A stretch of 64,000 nt of DNA, from contig NC_047499.1 of NCBI RefSeq assembly GCF_002079055.1, positions 682,001 to 746,000 on the forward strand, written 5' to 3'. Below, in pieces: positions 1-11,819 of the stretch; the stretch's first letter is position 1; every line of letters begins with the position of its first letter. Below the pieces are notes generated by a model that was given only the letters and a program-made list of their open reading frames with translations, did not search any database and was not told where the DNA came from. The translations under genes and the position numbers were made by a program. The stretch is from Saccharomyces paradoxus (lineage: Eukaryota > Ascomycota > Saccharomycetes > Saccharomycetales > Saccharomycetaceae).

Positions 1-496
1 CAATCTTGAGCAAAGGAAGACAATGGATTATTTAACCACTGCCGTCACTTTGGGGTATTCATCAAGGAATATGATCACTGGCATGGTTATCGGTAATACC
101 GATTACTCATTCTGTTCTCAAATAGCCCCCTTCAAGAATAGCCATAAGCACAACGGTGCTCATGTATTTTCGAGAAGTTTTATTGATAGGAGAAGCCAAA
201 TGTGTCAAAACCATTCCGAGCCTGATCCTCAGAGTAAAATTATTGAAATGCGTACACACAGATATTTCCCATCTGATACGATACCAGCAGAATTTTCCCG
301 TGATTATGAATTTGCTTTGGAATTAAAATCTTCAGAAAAAAGTCGAGATATATTCAAGCATTGGAATGAATTTGTAGTAAGGTACTTTAAAAATGATAAT
401 GACAGAGAAGAATTGAAAAATCAACTTTCCGATTACGCCTCAGCGTACGAATCTGGATGGTATGAAGACGAAGATTCGGGTGATGATGATATGTGA
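1..496 (+). CDS. DML1: DML1/misato-like protein, C-terminal part (gene runs off the left edge)
   Basis: The reading frame is already open at base 2, so the ATG at 23 is an internal methionine and not the start. About 164 C-terminal residues are visible. Dml1 is the yeast misato homologue, an essential tubulin-like protein linked to mitochondrial DNA inheritance. The catalytic-looking tubulin/FtsZ-like N-terminus lies outside the window, so the call rests on the C-terminal sequence and on the position next to EFR3, as in chromosome XIII of S. cerevisiae. The protein ends in a strongly acidic tail ([11 protein letters not shown]). It converges on EFR3 with about 180 bp between the stops. Little in the visible part is a recognisable motif, so the identification leans on synteny. 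Confidence 0.8.
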   Translation, partial: NLEQRKTMDYLTTAVTLGYSSRNMITGMVIGNTDYSFCSQIAPFKNSHKHNGAHVFSRSFIDRRSQMCQNHSEPDPQSKIIEMRTHRYFPSDTIPAEFSRDYEFALELKSSEKSRDIFKHWNEFVVRYFKNDNDREELKNQLSDYASAYESGWYEDEDSGDDDM

Positions 497-676
497 TAAG
501 CTGTTTATAACTTTATATTTTCTTAAGCCGAAGCAAACGCAACTAGTTCCCTCCTCTTTAAATTTTCAACTTCTTCATTAGATCTATATCTACGTAAATT
601 ACATTAATTAAAAAGTCATGCTATATTACTTTTCCTCTTGAAAGCTTCCATAACCGTCCGTCAAGAACTAAATTCC

Positions 677-3025
677 TCAAGTTGAGGAAAAAATCTTACC
701 TCTTGAACTTAAAGAATGTAAATCTTCGTTTGCGTCCTTAAAGCCATCGTCTTGGTTTTCACCGCCCGATGTCTTTTGCAAGAAGGACTTTCTATTTCCA
801 ATGCTGCTACGATCAGAAAGACTAGATATTGGTGCGAGTCGCAGAGAATTTGACCTAGCAACATCAATTTTATCCAAGCCAACAATATTTTCCTCATCAG
901 GATCTTTGATTTTGTTTGCGTCCTCTGAAAAAGTTTTTAATTCATTCAGCAAAAATGTGATATTAGTGACACGAGATTTCACTGATTGAGAACCCCGAAA
1001 AGAGCCATCCCTCTTCATATTATTCGGAATATTCCTTTCATTCATTGTTTTTTTCAGATCGCTAACTTTTGGCGCAGTGGCCCTCATTGTTTTCCACGAC
1101 CTTGCGTCTTCAGCAACAAATCTATAGATACTGCCTTTTGCATTAGCATCGGAAATAACGGTATCATTAGCTTCGTCTATATTATCGTCTATGCTGTTAT
1201 CGAATTTATTTTGTTTGACCGCAAAATCATTATTATTAGAAACTGTTTTTCCGTTTGAAAGGACGGCATTGTGGGCAGTCCTGTACCCCAGGGGTGTAGC
1301 ACGAGCTTGAGGGTCCGACAGTAAATCAGAGGTCGATATCTGATTATCACGAGACAACAATATCTGTGCCCCCTTCTTGCTGTATTTGTTTGAACCAGTA
1401 TCAGAATAGTAGGACAGCAAATCTTCCTTGGTAAACAACGTTTTAGTTTGCATTTTGTACTCAGTTTGTGACTTATAGTCATTTAGTTTTAAAAAGTTAG
1501 CTGCCTGTAAATGGTACAAATAATAGGCATATTCAGGCTCAGAAACGTTCTCTAGAAAATAATGTAAACCGGATAATAGTGCCATTTTCCCATACTTATC
1601 AAAAATCCCTTCCATCATTCCTTTTTGTACACCATGTGAATCCAGTTCACGTAATAATGAGTACAGTTTTGAAAAGACGATGTTGCTTGGAACCTCAGTT
1701 TCCACAATAGTAAATAAACATATAATATGGTTTTTCATGTAATGGGCCAAGTCGATGAATAGTTCTAAACTAATACTTGGCTGTGTAATGTGTTCAACGA
1801 GGAAATCAATATCTTCCACAACTGCATTCTTTTCAACATTCTTGATAGTGTCACTTTTCAATTTAAGTAGCAGTTCGTATAACATGTCTGAAGTCTGTTC
1901 AGCGTAATAAGTTTTATGATTGAGGTCTGTCATGGTAATACAAGCCTGTGCCACAACTTCTTTATCACTCGTGTTTTTCAACTGGAAATTTAAAAGTTTC
2001 CTCATTATATCAAGGACACTCAGGCCCACTATACTGACATCTGAGACAAGTAATGATGACATCAATTTCAAAGAAACAATCGGATTCACATTTTTATCCT
2101 TGTCGCTTAGCTGTCTAACCAAAAGAAGAATAACAATATATCGTAGCTGAACAGGTATACCGTTGCATATAAACTCTAGCAGTTCCTTATTAGGCGTATT
2201 TTGCAGGCAGTGCAACAAAGTGCGAATGGACAGATTTAATTTATCTGTTTCGGTTGTGTTGAAATAGGATTGCAAGGCTCTTACGGAAAGGTCGTGATTG
2301 CCTTCAGCGGCCTTATCCAACCCAATCGTGCGAGTTTGTGTTCGACTTAGCCTTTTTCCTAAATTACTCTCCACAGCTGCTTCCAATGACAAGGTTTTGA
2401 ATTTCGGATTTCTCTCTTGGAACTTTGAAATAGTATACGCAACAGATTTTGAAACAAAGTGGTGTAATTGTGGGTTACTTGAAACACTATTTGTGTTTGA
2501 TATATCGATACAGCATTTCAGCAGCATATCATCATTATGAATTCTTTCAGTAACTATTTTGAAAAAAAGATCAACAAAATTCTGGTATAACTGGACGAAT
2601 TCCATATCACCATTACACAAGACGTCGTCCAAGTTCAGACATATGCTGCTAAAAGCTAGTTCTACCAATTCCACCACGGATACGTCATTGTTGAAATTGT
2701 TATTGGAAAGAACTTTGTTCATAATATACAAAAAGTCTTTAACAAACACATTCAAATTCTCCTTGCAATGCAAAACAATTTTGTTCATCAAATCTAATGT
2801 AACAGCTATGTTCCCTATGCGACGATGGTTCAAGTCAGAAGTGGAGCGCTTAATTAGGTAAGTGCTGACTTTTTCCAATTTGCTACGTCTTGAATTAACA
2901 TAATATAGCAAATATGAAGTTTCCGAAGACTTGGGCTTCTTATCAGTGGTCCTTCCTGTAGGATAACATTGATTGACCAGTTTTTGATGTTTTGGTGTGA
3001 ACATCATCCGCATAGACAATTGCAT
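677..3025 (-). CDS. EFR3: Efr3, plasma-membrane anchor of the PI4-kinase Stt4 complex
   Basis: This is a 782-residue protein, the length I recall for S. cerevisiae Efr3. Efr3 is a peripheral plasma-membrane protein that, with Ypp1, holds the phosphatidylinositol 4-kinase Stt4 in cortical patches. The N-terminus is basic (residues 6-30 are rich in Lys/Arg, with Cys20), which fits the basic patch used for membrane contact. Residues about 40-520 are helical and leucine-rich, in keeping with the family's armadillo/HEAT-like fold. The last 200 residues are polar and look disordered. ATG codons also occur at residues 5, 7 and 8; I chose the first because the length agrees with the family. It diverges from CEF1 over a 344-bp promoter. 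Confidence 0.93.
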   Translation of the reverse strand: MQLSMRMMFTPKHQKLVNQCYPTGRTTDKKPKSSETSYLLYYVNSRRSKLEKVSTYLIKRSTSDLNHRRIGNIAVTLDLMNKIVLHCKENLNVFVKDFLYIMNKVLSNNNFNNDVSVVELVELAFSSICLNLDDVLCNGDMEFVQLYQNFVDLFFKIVTERIHNDDMLLKCCIDISNTNSVSSNPQLHHFVSKSVAYTISKFQERNPKFKTLSLEAAVESNLGKRLSRTQTRTIGLDKAAEGNHDLSVRALQSYFNTTETDKLNLSIRTLLHCLQNTPNKELLEFICNGIPVQLRYIVILLLVRQLSDKDKNVNPIVSLKLMSSLLVSDVSIVGLSVLDIMRKLLNFQLKNTSDKEVVAQACITMTDLNHKTYYAEQTSDMLYELLLKLKSDTIKNVEKNAVVEDIDFLVEHITQPSISLELFIDLAHYMKNHIICLFTIVETEVPSNIVFSKLYSLLRELDSHGVQKGMMEGIFDKYGKMALLSGLHYFLENVSEPEYAYYLYHLQAANFLKLNDYKSQTEYKMQTKTLFTKEDLLSYYSDTGSNKYSKKGAQILLSRDNQISTSDLLSDPQARATPLGYRTAHNAVLSNGKTVSNNNDFAVKQNKFDNSIDDNIDEANDTVISDANAKGSIYRFVAEDARSWKTMRATAPKVSDLKKTMNERNIPNNMKRDGSFRGSQSVKSRVTNITFLLNELKTFSEDANKIKDPDEENIVGLDKIDVARSNSLRLAPISSLSDRSSIGNRKSFLQKTSGGENQDDGFKDANEDLHSLSSRGKIFSST

Positions 3026-3369
3026 CGCAAACCACTTTCAGAACAATTGAGATTCAACGAAAGGTGTATAATAGAGCGAACGATCTGGGTTCAATGTACA
3101 ATATACCCCTGAATTAATACTACTCCAAAAGCAGGCTCGCTAGCAATACTTTCAATTATCCTGGTAGCCTGGCTTTTTTCAACAAAACGATTGCCTTCGT
3201 AATAGTTCGAACAAATTTTTCTTCCTCTTCTTTTTGCCGGGGTTCAAGTTTAATAAAAAATAATGTTATGAACTATTATGACAAAAAAGCATATATAGCA
3301 AGGAAGACGGGATTACAGTAAAGAAGAGGAAGAAAAACATCTATAGGGGGACTATACTAGTGTTTCAAG
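3026..3369. promoter_or_regulatory. Divergent EFR3/CEF1 promoter region
   Basis: These 344 bp hold no convincing gene. A TATA-like run (catatatagc) lies near 3290, about 75 bp before the CEF1 ATG. The CEF1 side carries an A-rich leader. I see no strong factor consensus. Confidence 0.6.
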
Positions 3370-5139
3370 ATGGCCCCGGTACCAATATACGTAAAAGGGG
3401 GTGTATGGACGAATGTGGAGGACCAGATTCTTAAAGCAGCCGTACAAAAATATGGAACTCATCAGTGGAGCAAAGTAGCATCCCTTTTGCAAAAAAAAAC
3501 TGCCAGGCAGAGTGAATTAAGGTGGAATGAATATTTAAATCCAAACTTGAACTTCACAGAGTTTTCCAAGGAGGAAGACGCCAAACTTTTGGATCTTGCA
3601 AGAGAATTGCCTAATCAATGGAGGACCATTGCTGATATGATGGCCAGGCCCGCACAGGTCTGCGTCGAAAGGTATAATAGGCTATTAGAAGGTGAAGACA
3701 GCGGTAAAGCTGCATTAAGCACAGGATCTACAGACTTGAAAGTCGGAGACATCAATCCTAACGCAGAAACTCAAATGGCTCGACCAGACAATGGTGATTT
3801 GGAAGACGAGGAAAAAGAAATGCTTGCTGAAGCCAGAGCTCGTCTGTTAAATACCCAAGGTAAGAAGGCTACAAGAAAGATAAGAGAGCGGATGCTCGAA
3901 GAATCAAAACGAATTGCTGAATTACAAAAGAGACGAGAACTGAAGCAGGCAGGGATAAATGTCGCCATTAAGAAACCGAAGAGAAAATATGGCACCGACA
4001 TCGATTACAATGAAGATGTCGTATATGAGCAAGCTCCCATGCCCGGCATATATGACATATCCGTTGAAGACCGTCAGATAAAAAAAAATTTTGAGCAGTT
4101 TGAGAGAAAAGTCAACAGAAAAGGTTTGAATGGTGATGAGGGCAAGTCAAGTAAAAAATACAAGGACAAGAAAAGAAAACGCGACGAGAACGAATATCTT
4201 GAGAAAGCAGTACTGGGTGAATCCAATGTATTGACGGATGAGTATAAGAAACCAAAACTTATACTATCTGCACCGGGGACGAAACAGGGAAAAGTGACCT
4301 ATAAGAACGAGCTAGAAAGCAAAAGACGAAAGCTTATCCAGGCACAAGCAACAGGCACTGTGTTGACACCAAACGAACTGCCTCCCCACGAACCCGCCCA
4401 AGAAGATAATGAACGCAGTAACACAAAAAGTAATAAAAAGCTAAAAACATACATACGAAAGTTTTTAGTGCAAATGTTTGCATCTTTACCGAGTCCCAAG
4501 AACAATTTCGAGATTGTATTGAGTGAAGACGAGGAAGAAGAAGACGCAGAAATAGCAGAATACCAAAAAGAAATTGAAAATGAAAGAGCGATGAATGAAG
4601 AATATAACTCCATAAAACCACTATCTCAAAAAAATACACCACTCGTGTCATTAGTAGCCGTGCCATTACCTAACACAGCACTACCCATACCAGAATTCAA
4701 AAGCAACCCGCAGTCAGTAACAGACCATAAGTACAACTTGTTAGTCGCAAACGCTATAAATAAGGAAACTCACATGGTACCAGAAGCCACGGCAGATTTC
4801 CTGAAAGAGGTGGAATCGCGTATGCAGCATATAATCCAAGCGGGCACGCCCACGAAAATACAACTCAAACGAACGATGCCTCCAAGTCAGGTTATTCTGG
4901 AATCAATCCAGTCAAAGGTGGAGTCCATCGAACTGTTACAGAGCAAACTACAACATGTGAAACCGCTGGAACTACAGAATAACAATTTGTGCAGCACCCT
5001 CTGCCATCACAGCCTGCCCGCCTTAATTGAAGGGCAACGGAAATACTACGCTGATTACTACGCCTACCAGCAGGAGGCACGAACACTTGAGAGTCGCAAA
5101 AAACGTCTTCAAGACGTGTTGGATTCCTCTTCCATATAG
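3370..5139 (+). CDS. CEF1: Cef1 (Cdc5-type) splicing factor of the Prp19 complex
   Basis: This 589-residue protein is the yeast homologue of CDC5L, a core subunit of the NineTeen (Prp19) complex needed to activate the spliceosome. Two Myb/SANT repeats are clear at the N-terminus, about residues 11-56 (tryptophans at 13 and 33) and 63-106 (tryptophan at 84), as in all Cdc5 proteins. A charged, Lys/Glu-rich middle with basic nuclear-localisation-like runs (KKYKDKKRKR) follows. A C-terminal helical segment ends the protein, the part known in the family to bind other Prp19-complex subunits. The ATG at 3370 gives the conserved start MAPVPIYVKGG. It lies upstream of SCJ1 on the same strand with about 200 bp between them. 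Confidence 0.97.
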   Translation: MAPVPIYVKGGVWTNVEDQILKAAVQKYGTHQWSKVASLLQKKTARQSELRWNEYLNPNLNFTEFSKEEDAKLLDLARELPNQWRTIADMMARPAQVCVERYNRLLEGEDSGKAALSTGSTDLKVGDINPNAETQMARPDNGDLEDEEKEMLAEARARLLNTQGKKATRKIRERMLEESKRIAELQKRRELKQAGINVAIKKPKRKYGTDIDYNEDVVYEQAPMPGIYDISVEDRQIKKNFEQFERKVNRKGLNGDEGKSSKKYKDKKRKRDENEYLEKAVLGESNVLTDEYKKPKLILSAPGTKQGKVTYKNELESKRRKLIQAQATGTVLTPNELPPHEPAQEDNERSNTKSNKKLKTYIRKFLVQMFASLPSPKNNFEIVLSEDEEEEDAEIAEYQKEIENERAMNEEYNSIKPLSQKNTPLVSLVAVPLPNTALPIPEFKSNPQSVTDHKYNLLVANAINKETHMVPEATADFLKEVESRMQHIIQAGTPTKIQLKRTMPPSQVILESIQSKVESIELLQSKLQHVKPLELQNNNLCSTLCHHSLPALIEGQRKYYADYYAYQQEARTLESRKKRLQDVLDSSSI

Positions 5140-5200
5140 CATTAGTATACCATTAGTATAAGCTTTATGAAATAAGACGTAGGGAATTAGTAACATTAAA

Positions 5201-5208
5201 TTACCCGG
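5201..5208 (+). promoter_or_regulatory. Reb1 site upstream of SCJ1
   Basis: TTACCCGG matches the general regulatory factor Reb1 consensus. It lies 131 bp before the SCJ1 ATG and just after the CEF1 stop, a usual place for a Reb1 nucleosome-clearing or read-through-blocking site. Binding is inferred from sequence only. Confidence 0.55.
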
Positions 5209-5338
5209 AGGGGATACCTTTTCTTGCCAAGTTGGCCTCATTGGCAAACCGGCGATGGTAATAATAAGACATAGAATTGACAAAGCATAATAGGTGGGCC
5301 AGGAGAGTGTGCATTTGCTGGTGAGAAGATCGAGAGCA

Positions 5339-6481
5339 ATGATCGCAAGATTATATATACGTTTGATACTATCTTTACTGCTGTTGCCGCTAATTTTGGC
5401 GCAGGATTATTATGCAATACTGGAGATAGACAAAGATGCCACTGAGAAGGAGATCAAATCAGCATACAGACAATTGTCCAAGAAGTACCATCCGGATAAA
5501 AATGCTGGGAGTGAAGAAGCCCATCACAAGTTTATTGAGGTCGGCGAGGCATACGATATATTAAGTGATCCTGAAAAAAAGAAGATTTATGACCAGTTTG
5601 GTGCAGATGCTGTCAAGAATGGTGGTGGTGGTGGTGGTGGTGGCGGTGCAGGAGGCCCCGGCGCAGGTGGATTCCACGATCCGTTTGACATATTCGAGCG
5701 TATGTTCCAAGGTGGTCACGGAGGTTCCGGCGGTGGGTTTGGCCAGAGACAGAGACAGCGCGGTCCAATGATCAAGGTCCAGGAAAAACTATCCTTAAAG
5801 CAGTTTTATTCCGGGACCTCGATCGAGTTTACCTTAAACTTAAATGACGAATGTGATGCCTGCCATGGTAGTGGCTCTGCAGACGGTAAGTTGGCTCAAT
5901 GTCCCGATTGTCAAGGTCGTGGGGTTATAATACAGGTGCTGCGCATGGGTATTATGACGCAGCAGATCCAGCAGATGTGTGGTAGGTGTGGTGGTACAGG
6001 ACAAGTAATTAAGAACGAGTGTAAGACGTGTCACGGCAAAAAGGTTACCAAGAAGAACAAGTTCTTCCACGTTGACATTCCACCGGGCGCACCAAGAAAC
6101 TACATGGACACAAGAGCCGGCGAGGCTGAAAAAGGGCCAGACTTTGACGCAGGTGATTTGATCATAGAATTCAAGGAAAAGGATACAGAAAACATGGGTT
6201 ACAGAAGAAGAGGCGACAATCTGTACAGAACAGAGGTTCTTTCTGCTGAGGAAGCACTATACGGTGGATGGCAGAGAACGATAGAATTCTTTGATGAGAA
6301 CAAGCCCGTTAACTTATCCAGACCCCCTCACATGGTTGTCTCCAATGGCGAAGTTGAAGTTGTGAAGGGATTTGGCATGCCCAAGAGTACCAAGGGTCAC
6401 GGCGATTTGTACATAGACTACGTAGTTATCATGCCAAGGACTCTCAAACGTGAGCAAGGTATGCTCAAAGATGAGTTGTAG
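5339..6481 (+). CDS. SCJ1: Scj1, ER-lumen DnaJ (Hsp40) co-chaperone
   Basis: This 380-residue type I Hsp40 works with Kar2/BiP in the ER lumen on folding and on degradation of misfolded proteins. Residues 1-21 form a signal peptide with a leucine-rich core. The J domain follows (about 23-90) with HPD at 51-53. Then comes a Gly-rich linker with nine glycines in a row, and four zinc-binding CxxCxGxG-type repeats (CDACHGSG, CPDCQGRG, CGRCGGTG, CKTCHGKK). The protein ends in the ER retention signal KDEL. The frame is open upstream from a GTG at 5294, but the ATG at 5339 puts the signal peptide at the N-terminus and matches the known protein. Confidence 0.97.
   Translation: MIARLYIRLILSLLLLPLILAQDYYAILEIDKDATEKEIKSAYRQLSKKYHPDKNAGSEEAHHKFIEVGEAYDILSDPEKKKIYDQFGADAVKNGGGGGGGGGAGGPGAGGFHDPFDIFERMFQGGHGGSGGGFGQRQRQRGPMIKVQEKLSLKQFYSGTSIEFTLNLNDECDACHGSGSADGKLAQCPDCQGRGVIIQVLRMGIMTQQIQQMCGRCGGTGQVIKNECKTCHGKKVTKKNKFFHVDIPPGAPRNYMDTRAGEAEKGPDFDAGDLIIEFKEKDTENMGYRRRGDNLYRTEVLSAEEALYGGWQRTIEFFDENKPVNLSRPPHMVVSNGEVEVVKGFGMPKSTKGHGDLYIDYVVIMPRTLKREQGMLKDEL
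5621..5647 (+). repeat. GGT trinucleotide run in SCJ1
   Basis: Seven perfect GGT units followed by GGC GGT encode nine consecutive glycines in the G/F-type linker after the J domain. Such a run can change length by slippage. Confidence 0.9.
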
Positions 6482-6803
6482 ACAGATAAATTCCTACGTA
6501 CGCACACACACATATATAGATAGACAACCGGTCCTCTGCATCTGCTAATGGCCATTGGCTTCAATATCAATTAAGAAAAGCAAGAAAAAAACCATCGCCA
6601 GTAAATTTCAGATTTGTTCGAGAATTTTTTTCGCGCGCTTTCTATCAAAAAGGATGAAAAATAAATAAATAAACAAAGAAAATGAAAATAGACAACACTC
6701 ATATATTGTTCTTATATAATACAGAACATCTATTGTTTCTGTGTTTTACTCTTTCCTGTTTCGGTCTCTCAAAGATTAGAGACTTAAAGTCGTTGAACTG
6801 ACG
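6482..6803. promoter_or_regulatory. SCJ1-GAS3 intergenic region
   Basis: These 322 bp hold the SCJ1 3' end, with TA-rich polyadenylation-like sequence near 6512, and the GAS3 promoter. A weak TATA-like stretch (cttatataata) lies about 90 bp before the GAS3 ATG. No gene is seen. Confidence 0.5.
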
Positions 6804-8378
6804 ATGCAACTATCTAAAAGTATATTACTTGCAGCGTTAGCTGCTACCCCATCTTTGGTGAGTGCCATGCTTCCCATCCATATCAAAAACTATAGGTTCA
6901 TTAAACCTTCTTCTGCCACAAATAGCGAATCCGATAACGAAGTTTTCTTTGTGAAAGGTGTTGATTATCAGCCGGGAGGATCATCCGGCTACGATGCTGA
7001 TTCTGATACAGATATTCTTTCTGACCCTGAAGTGTGTGCAAGAGACGCCTACACCTTCCAGCAACTCGGCGTCAACACAGTGAGAATATACTCCTTGAAC
7101 CCTGATCTAAATCATGATAAGTGCATGACCATCTTCAATAACGCTGGTATCTATGCTATTTTGGATGTTAACAGTGGTAATTACGGTGAGAGTTTAAACC
7201 GTGCTGACCCATCTGGTACGTACGACTCTTTGTATTTGTCAAGAGTCTTCAAATTTATTGACGCTTTCAAGAACTATCCTAACGTGCTAGGATTTTTTTC
7301 TGGTAACGAAGTCATAAATGATCAAAGCGACTATGCAAAAATCGATCCTCCATACATTCGCGCAGTTCAAAGAGATATGAAACAGTATATTTCAAAGCAC
7401 GCAAACAGAAGTATCCCAGTCGGATACTCCGCTGCTGACAATACCGATTTAAGATTAGCAACTTTCAAGTACTTACAATGTAATTCGTTAGATGGAAATA
7501 AAGTCAATGATGATTTGGACATCTCTAGGTCTGATTTCTTCGGCCTAAACACTTATGAATGGTGCTCCGGCACCTCTAATTGGGAATCTTCCGGCTACGA
7601 CAAGCTAAACTCAACTTTCGAAGATGCTGTCATTCCATTAATCTTCTCAGAGTATGGTTGCAACACAAATACGCCAAGAACTTTTGACGAAGTTTCTGAA
7701 GGTTTGTATGGTGGTTTGAAGAACGTCTTCTCGGGCGGGTTGGTCTATGAATACACCGAAGAAGCTAATAATTATGGGTTGGTTAAACTTGATGATAGCG
7801 GCTCCTTAACTTATAAGGACGATTTCGTTAATTTAGAATCACAATTGAAGAACATTTCATTGCCAACGACAAAAGAAAGCGAACTTTCTTCAGATTCTAT
7901 CTACAAGTGTGATAATAGTGCCATCACTAAAATCTATTCTGGCTTTGGAACAAATAATTTCACTTTACCTTCTCAGCCAGCAGAGATTGCCAACATGATT
8001 AAATATGGTGTTAATGGTACCAACACCGGTAAAATTTTAAGTGATTATGCTGTTCCAACTACTTTTAACTTTACAATTAAAAACAATAAAGATGACACCG
8101 TCTCAGCCACTATTTCCTATGACAAGGCTAATGCACTAAACGAACTAGACGTCACAGCCACAGCGGTCGCCAAGTCAGCCTCCACATCTCAATCATCTTC
8201 TCACTCTGTTACTTCAAGCGCCAGTTCAACCTCGAGTGCCAGTTCAACTTCAAGCACCGGTTCATCTTCAACTTCAAGCAGTTCCAAAAGTAAAGGCGTT
8301 GGCAATATCGTTAATGTTTCCTTTGATCAATCCGGATACGTTGCATTATTTGCGGGTTTAATTTCTGCTCTTTTATAA
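6804..8378 (+). CDS. GAS3: Gas3, GPI-anchored GH72 beta-1,3-glucanosyltransferase family member
   Basis: This 524-residue cell-wall protein has a signal peptide at 1-21, a GH72 domain to about residue 330, a Ser-rich stretch at about 455-495, and a hydrophobic C-terminus typical of GPI attachment. The two glutamates expected as acid/base and nucleophile are present: Glu169 in GNEV and Glu283 in SEYG. It lacks the Cys-rich X8 box seen in Gas1/Gas2, as is usual for the Gas3-Gas5 subgroup. GH72 enzymes cut and rejoin beta-1,3-glucan. My recollection is that transferase activity was hard to show for S. cerevisiae Gas3, so its true role is less certain than its family. It converges on SKY1. Confidence 0.95.
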   Translation: MQLSKSILLAALAATPSLVSAMLPIHIKNYRFIKPSSATNSESDNEVFFVKGVDYQPGGSSGYDADSDTDILSDPEVCARDAYTFQQLGVNTVRIYSLNPDLNHDKCMTIFNNAGIYAILDVNSGNYGESLNRADPSGTYDSLYLSRVFKFIDAFKNYPNVLGFFSGNEVINDQSDYAKIDPPYIRAVQRDMKQYISKHANRSIPVGYSAADNTDLRLATFKYLQCNSLDGNKVNDDLDISRSDFFGLNTYEWCSGTSNWESSGYDKLNSTFEDAVIPLIFSEYGCNTNTPRTFDEVSEGLYGGLKNVFSGGLVYEYTEEANNYGLVKLDDSGSLTYKDDFVNLESQLKNISLPTTKESELSSDSIYKCDNSAITKIYSGFGTNNFTLPSQPAEIANMIKYGVNGTNTGKILSDYAVPTTFNFTIKNNKDDTVSATISYDKANALNELDVTATAVAKSASTSQSSSHSVTSSASSTSSASSTSSTGSSSTSSSSKSKGVGNIVNVSFDQSGYVALFAGLISALL

Positions 8379-8814
8379 GATGTCCATGAACTTTTGAAAC
8401 ATCCATGGAGTTATTTTCGTTTTCAACCGTTTTATTTTTCTGTGTTCTTTTATCTCAACATATGTAGAAACAATTATATGTTCTAAATACTAAACTTTTC
8501 ATTAAAAAAGCGCTTAAGCAAGACATCTATCATCTCCACTAGTGAATAATCAAACCGTGTTTAAAAAAACGTAAAAAAAGTTGAGTATATATTTAGAGGT
8601 AGCAGTGGACAATCAGAGGCAAAACACTATAATTTTTTGTTGTTATTTCAGAATATTATACTAGGTGTTACAAATTTACTTCAGTAAAAAAATTGCAAAA
8701 AAAAAAACTACTGAAAAATAGACAACTGAGCGGAGAATTAAAAGAATGCAAAAAAGCGGTTGAACAGAAAAAAAGACAAGTAAAAGGTAAGGGAAAGTAA
8801 AGGTATAAACATAA
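8379..8814. other. Convergent GAS3/SKY1 intergenic region
   Basis: These 436 bp lie between two 3' ends and contain no convincing gene. They are very A/T-rich, with several A-runs at 8560-8580 and 8690-8710, and hold one perfect ARS consensus match (listed separately). Confidence 0.6.
8566..8576 (-). other. Perfect 11-bp ARS consensus match (candidate replication origin)
   Basis: Read on the minus strand this is TTTTACGTTTT, fitting WTTTAYRTTTW at every position. It sits in an A/T-rich convergent intergenic region, a common setting for yeast origins. A consensus match alone is not proof of an origin. Confidence 0.35.
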
Positions 8815-11061
<2,247 letters not shown>

Positions 11062-11362
11062 CTACACTTCTTCTTCTCTACTCTTTCTCTTCAACCTCAA
11101 AAGGGGGTGTATATTTGTACCAAAAACCAAACTTATTTCTCGGCGTCAGGTAACAATTCTAAATCAGTTTTCCAATTTATATCCACTTGCCAGCTACGAA
11201 TAGACCTTCTATACCCCGTCACTTCTCTATAGCTCTTTCAGAGCCCACGCTCATTGCATACTCTCTCTCAAATAAATAACTAGACGATAAGCTTTAGAAA
11301 AATAGAAAAAGAAATTAGAAAAATTTCCGGAAATAATATAGAATCGTCCGTAACGATGTTTT

Positions 11363-11370
11363 GTCACGTG
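11363..11370 (+). promoter_or_regulatory. Cbf1-type E-box
   Basis: GTCACGTG matches the RTCACRTG consensus of Cbf1; Pho4 can also bind the CACGTG core. It lies about 310 bp from the SKY1 ATG and 450 bp from the GUA1 ATG, so the target gene is uncertain. Confidence 0.5.
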
Positions 11371-11588
11371 GAGATACGTGAATAGTGATACAAATACGAG
11401 ATGGTCCCCAATAAACTCTTCAATAATGTTCAACTGTGTAGAAACAAGGTTATCGAGTGATCGGCTTACTTATTCGTGACGGAGTAGATGCGTATATGTT
11501 CTGATGTTCTCACTCTGCTGAAATGGCTTGGTTTCCCGATATTTTGACTCTTTTTATGCCGTCATTTCTTTTTCCTGCTTGTAGGAAA

Positions 11589-11624
11589 TGAAAATTTTCT
11601 TTTTTTTCTTCTTTGGCGATGAGC
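11589..11624 (+). promoter_or_regulatory. RRPE and PAC boxes upstream of GUA1
   Basis: TGAAAATTTTC at 11589-11599 is one base off the RRPE consensus, and GCGATGAGC at 11616-11624 matches nine bases of the PAC box. They stand about 200-230 bp before the GUA1 ATG, the usual distance in ribosome-biogenesis promoters bound by Stb3 and Dot6/Tod6. Regulation is inferred. Confidence 0.6.
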
Positions 11625-11819
11625 ATCGAGGAAAAAATTTCTTTTTTTTATCATTTTTTTCAGTTTCATTTTTATTTCACTATTATAAAGCATTAGTTAA
11701 GTTACAGTTCCGGTCATTATAGTGTCTATTTTGCTTGCGTTCGTTGTAGTTGAATTCCCTGGGTCTTTTGGTAGGTTTCATCTATATTCTAAAATAAACT
11801 AACGACATCAACATTCACA

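Noticed and set aside
5294-5338. 15-codon N-terminal extension of SCJ1
   Set aside because: Would start at GTG and bury the signal peptide; the ATG at 5339 fits the known protein.
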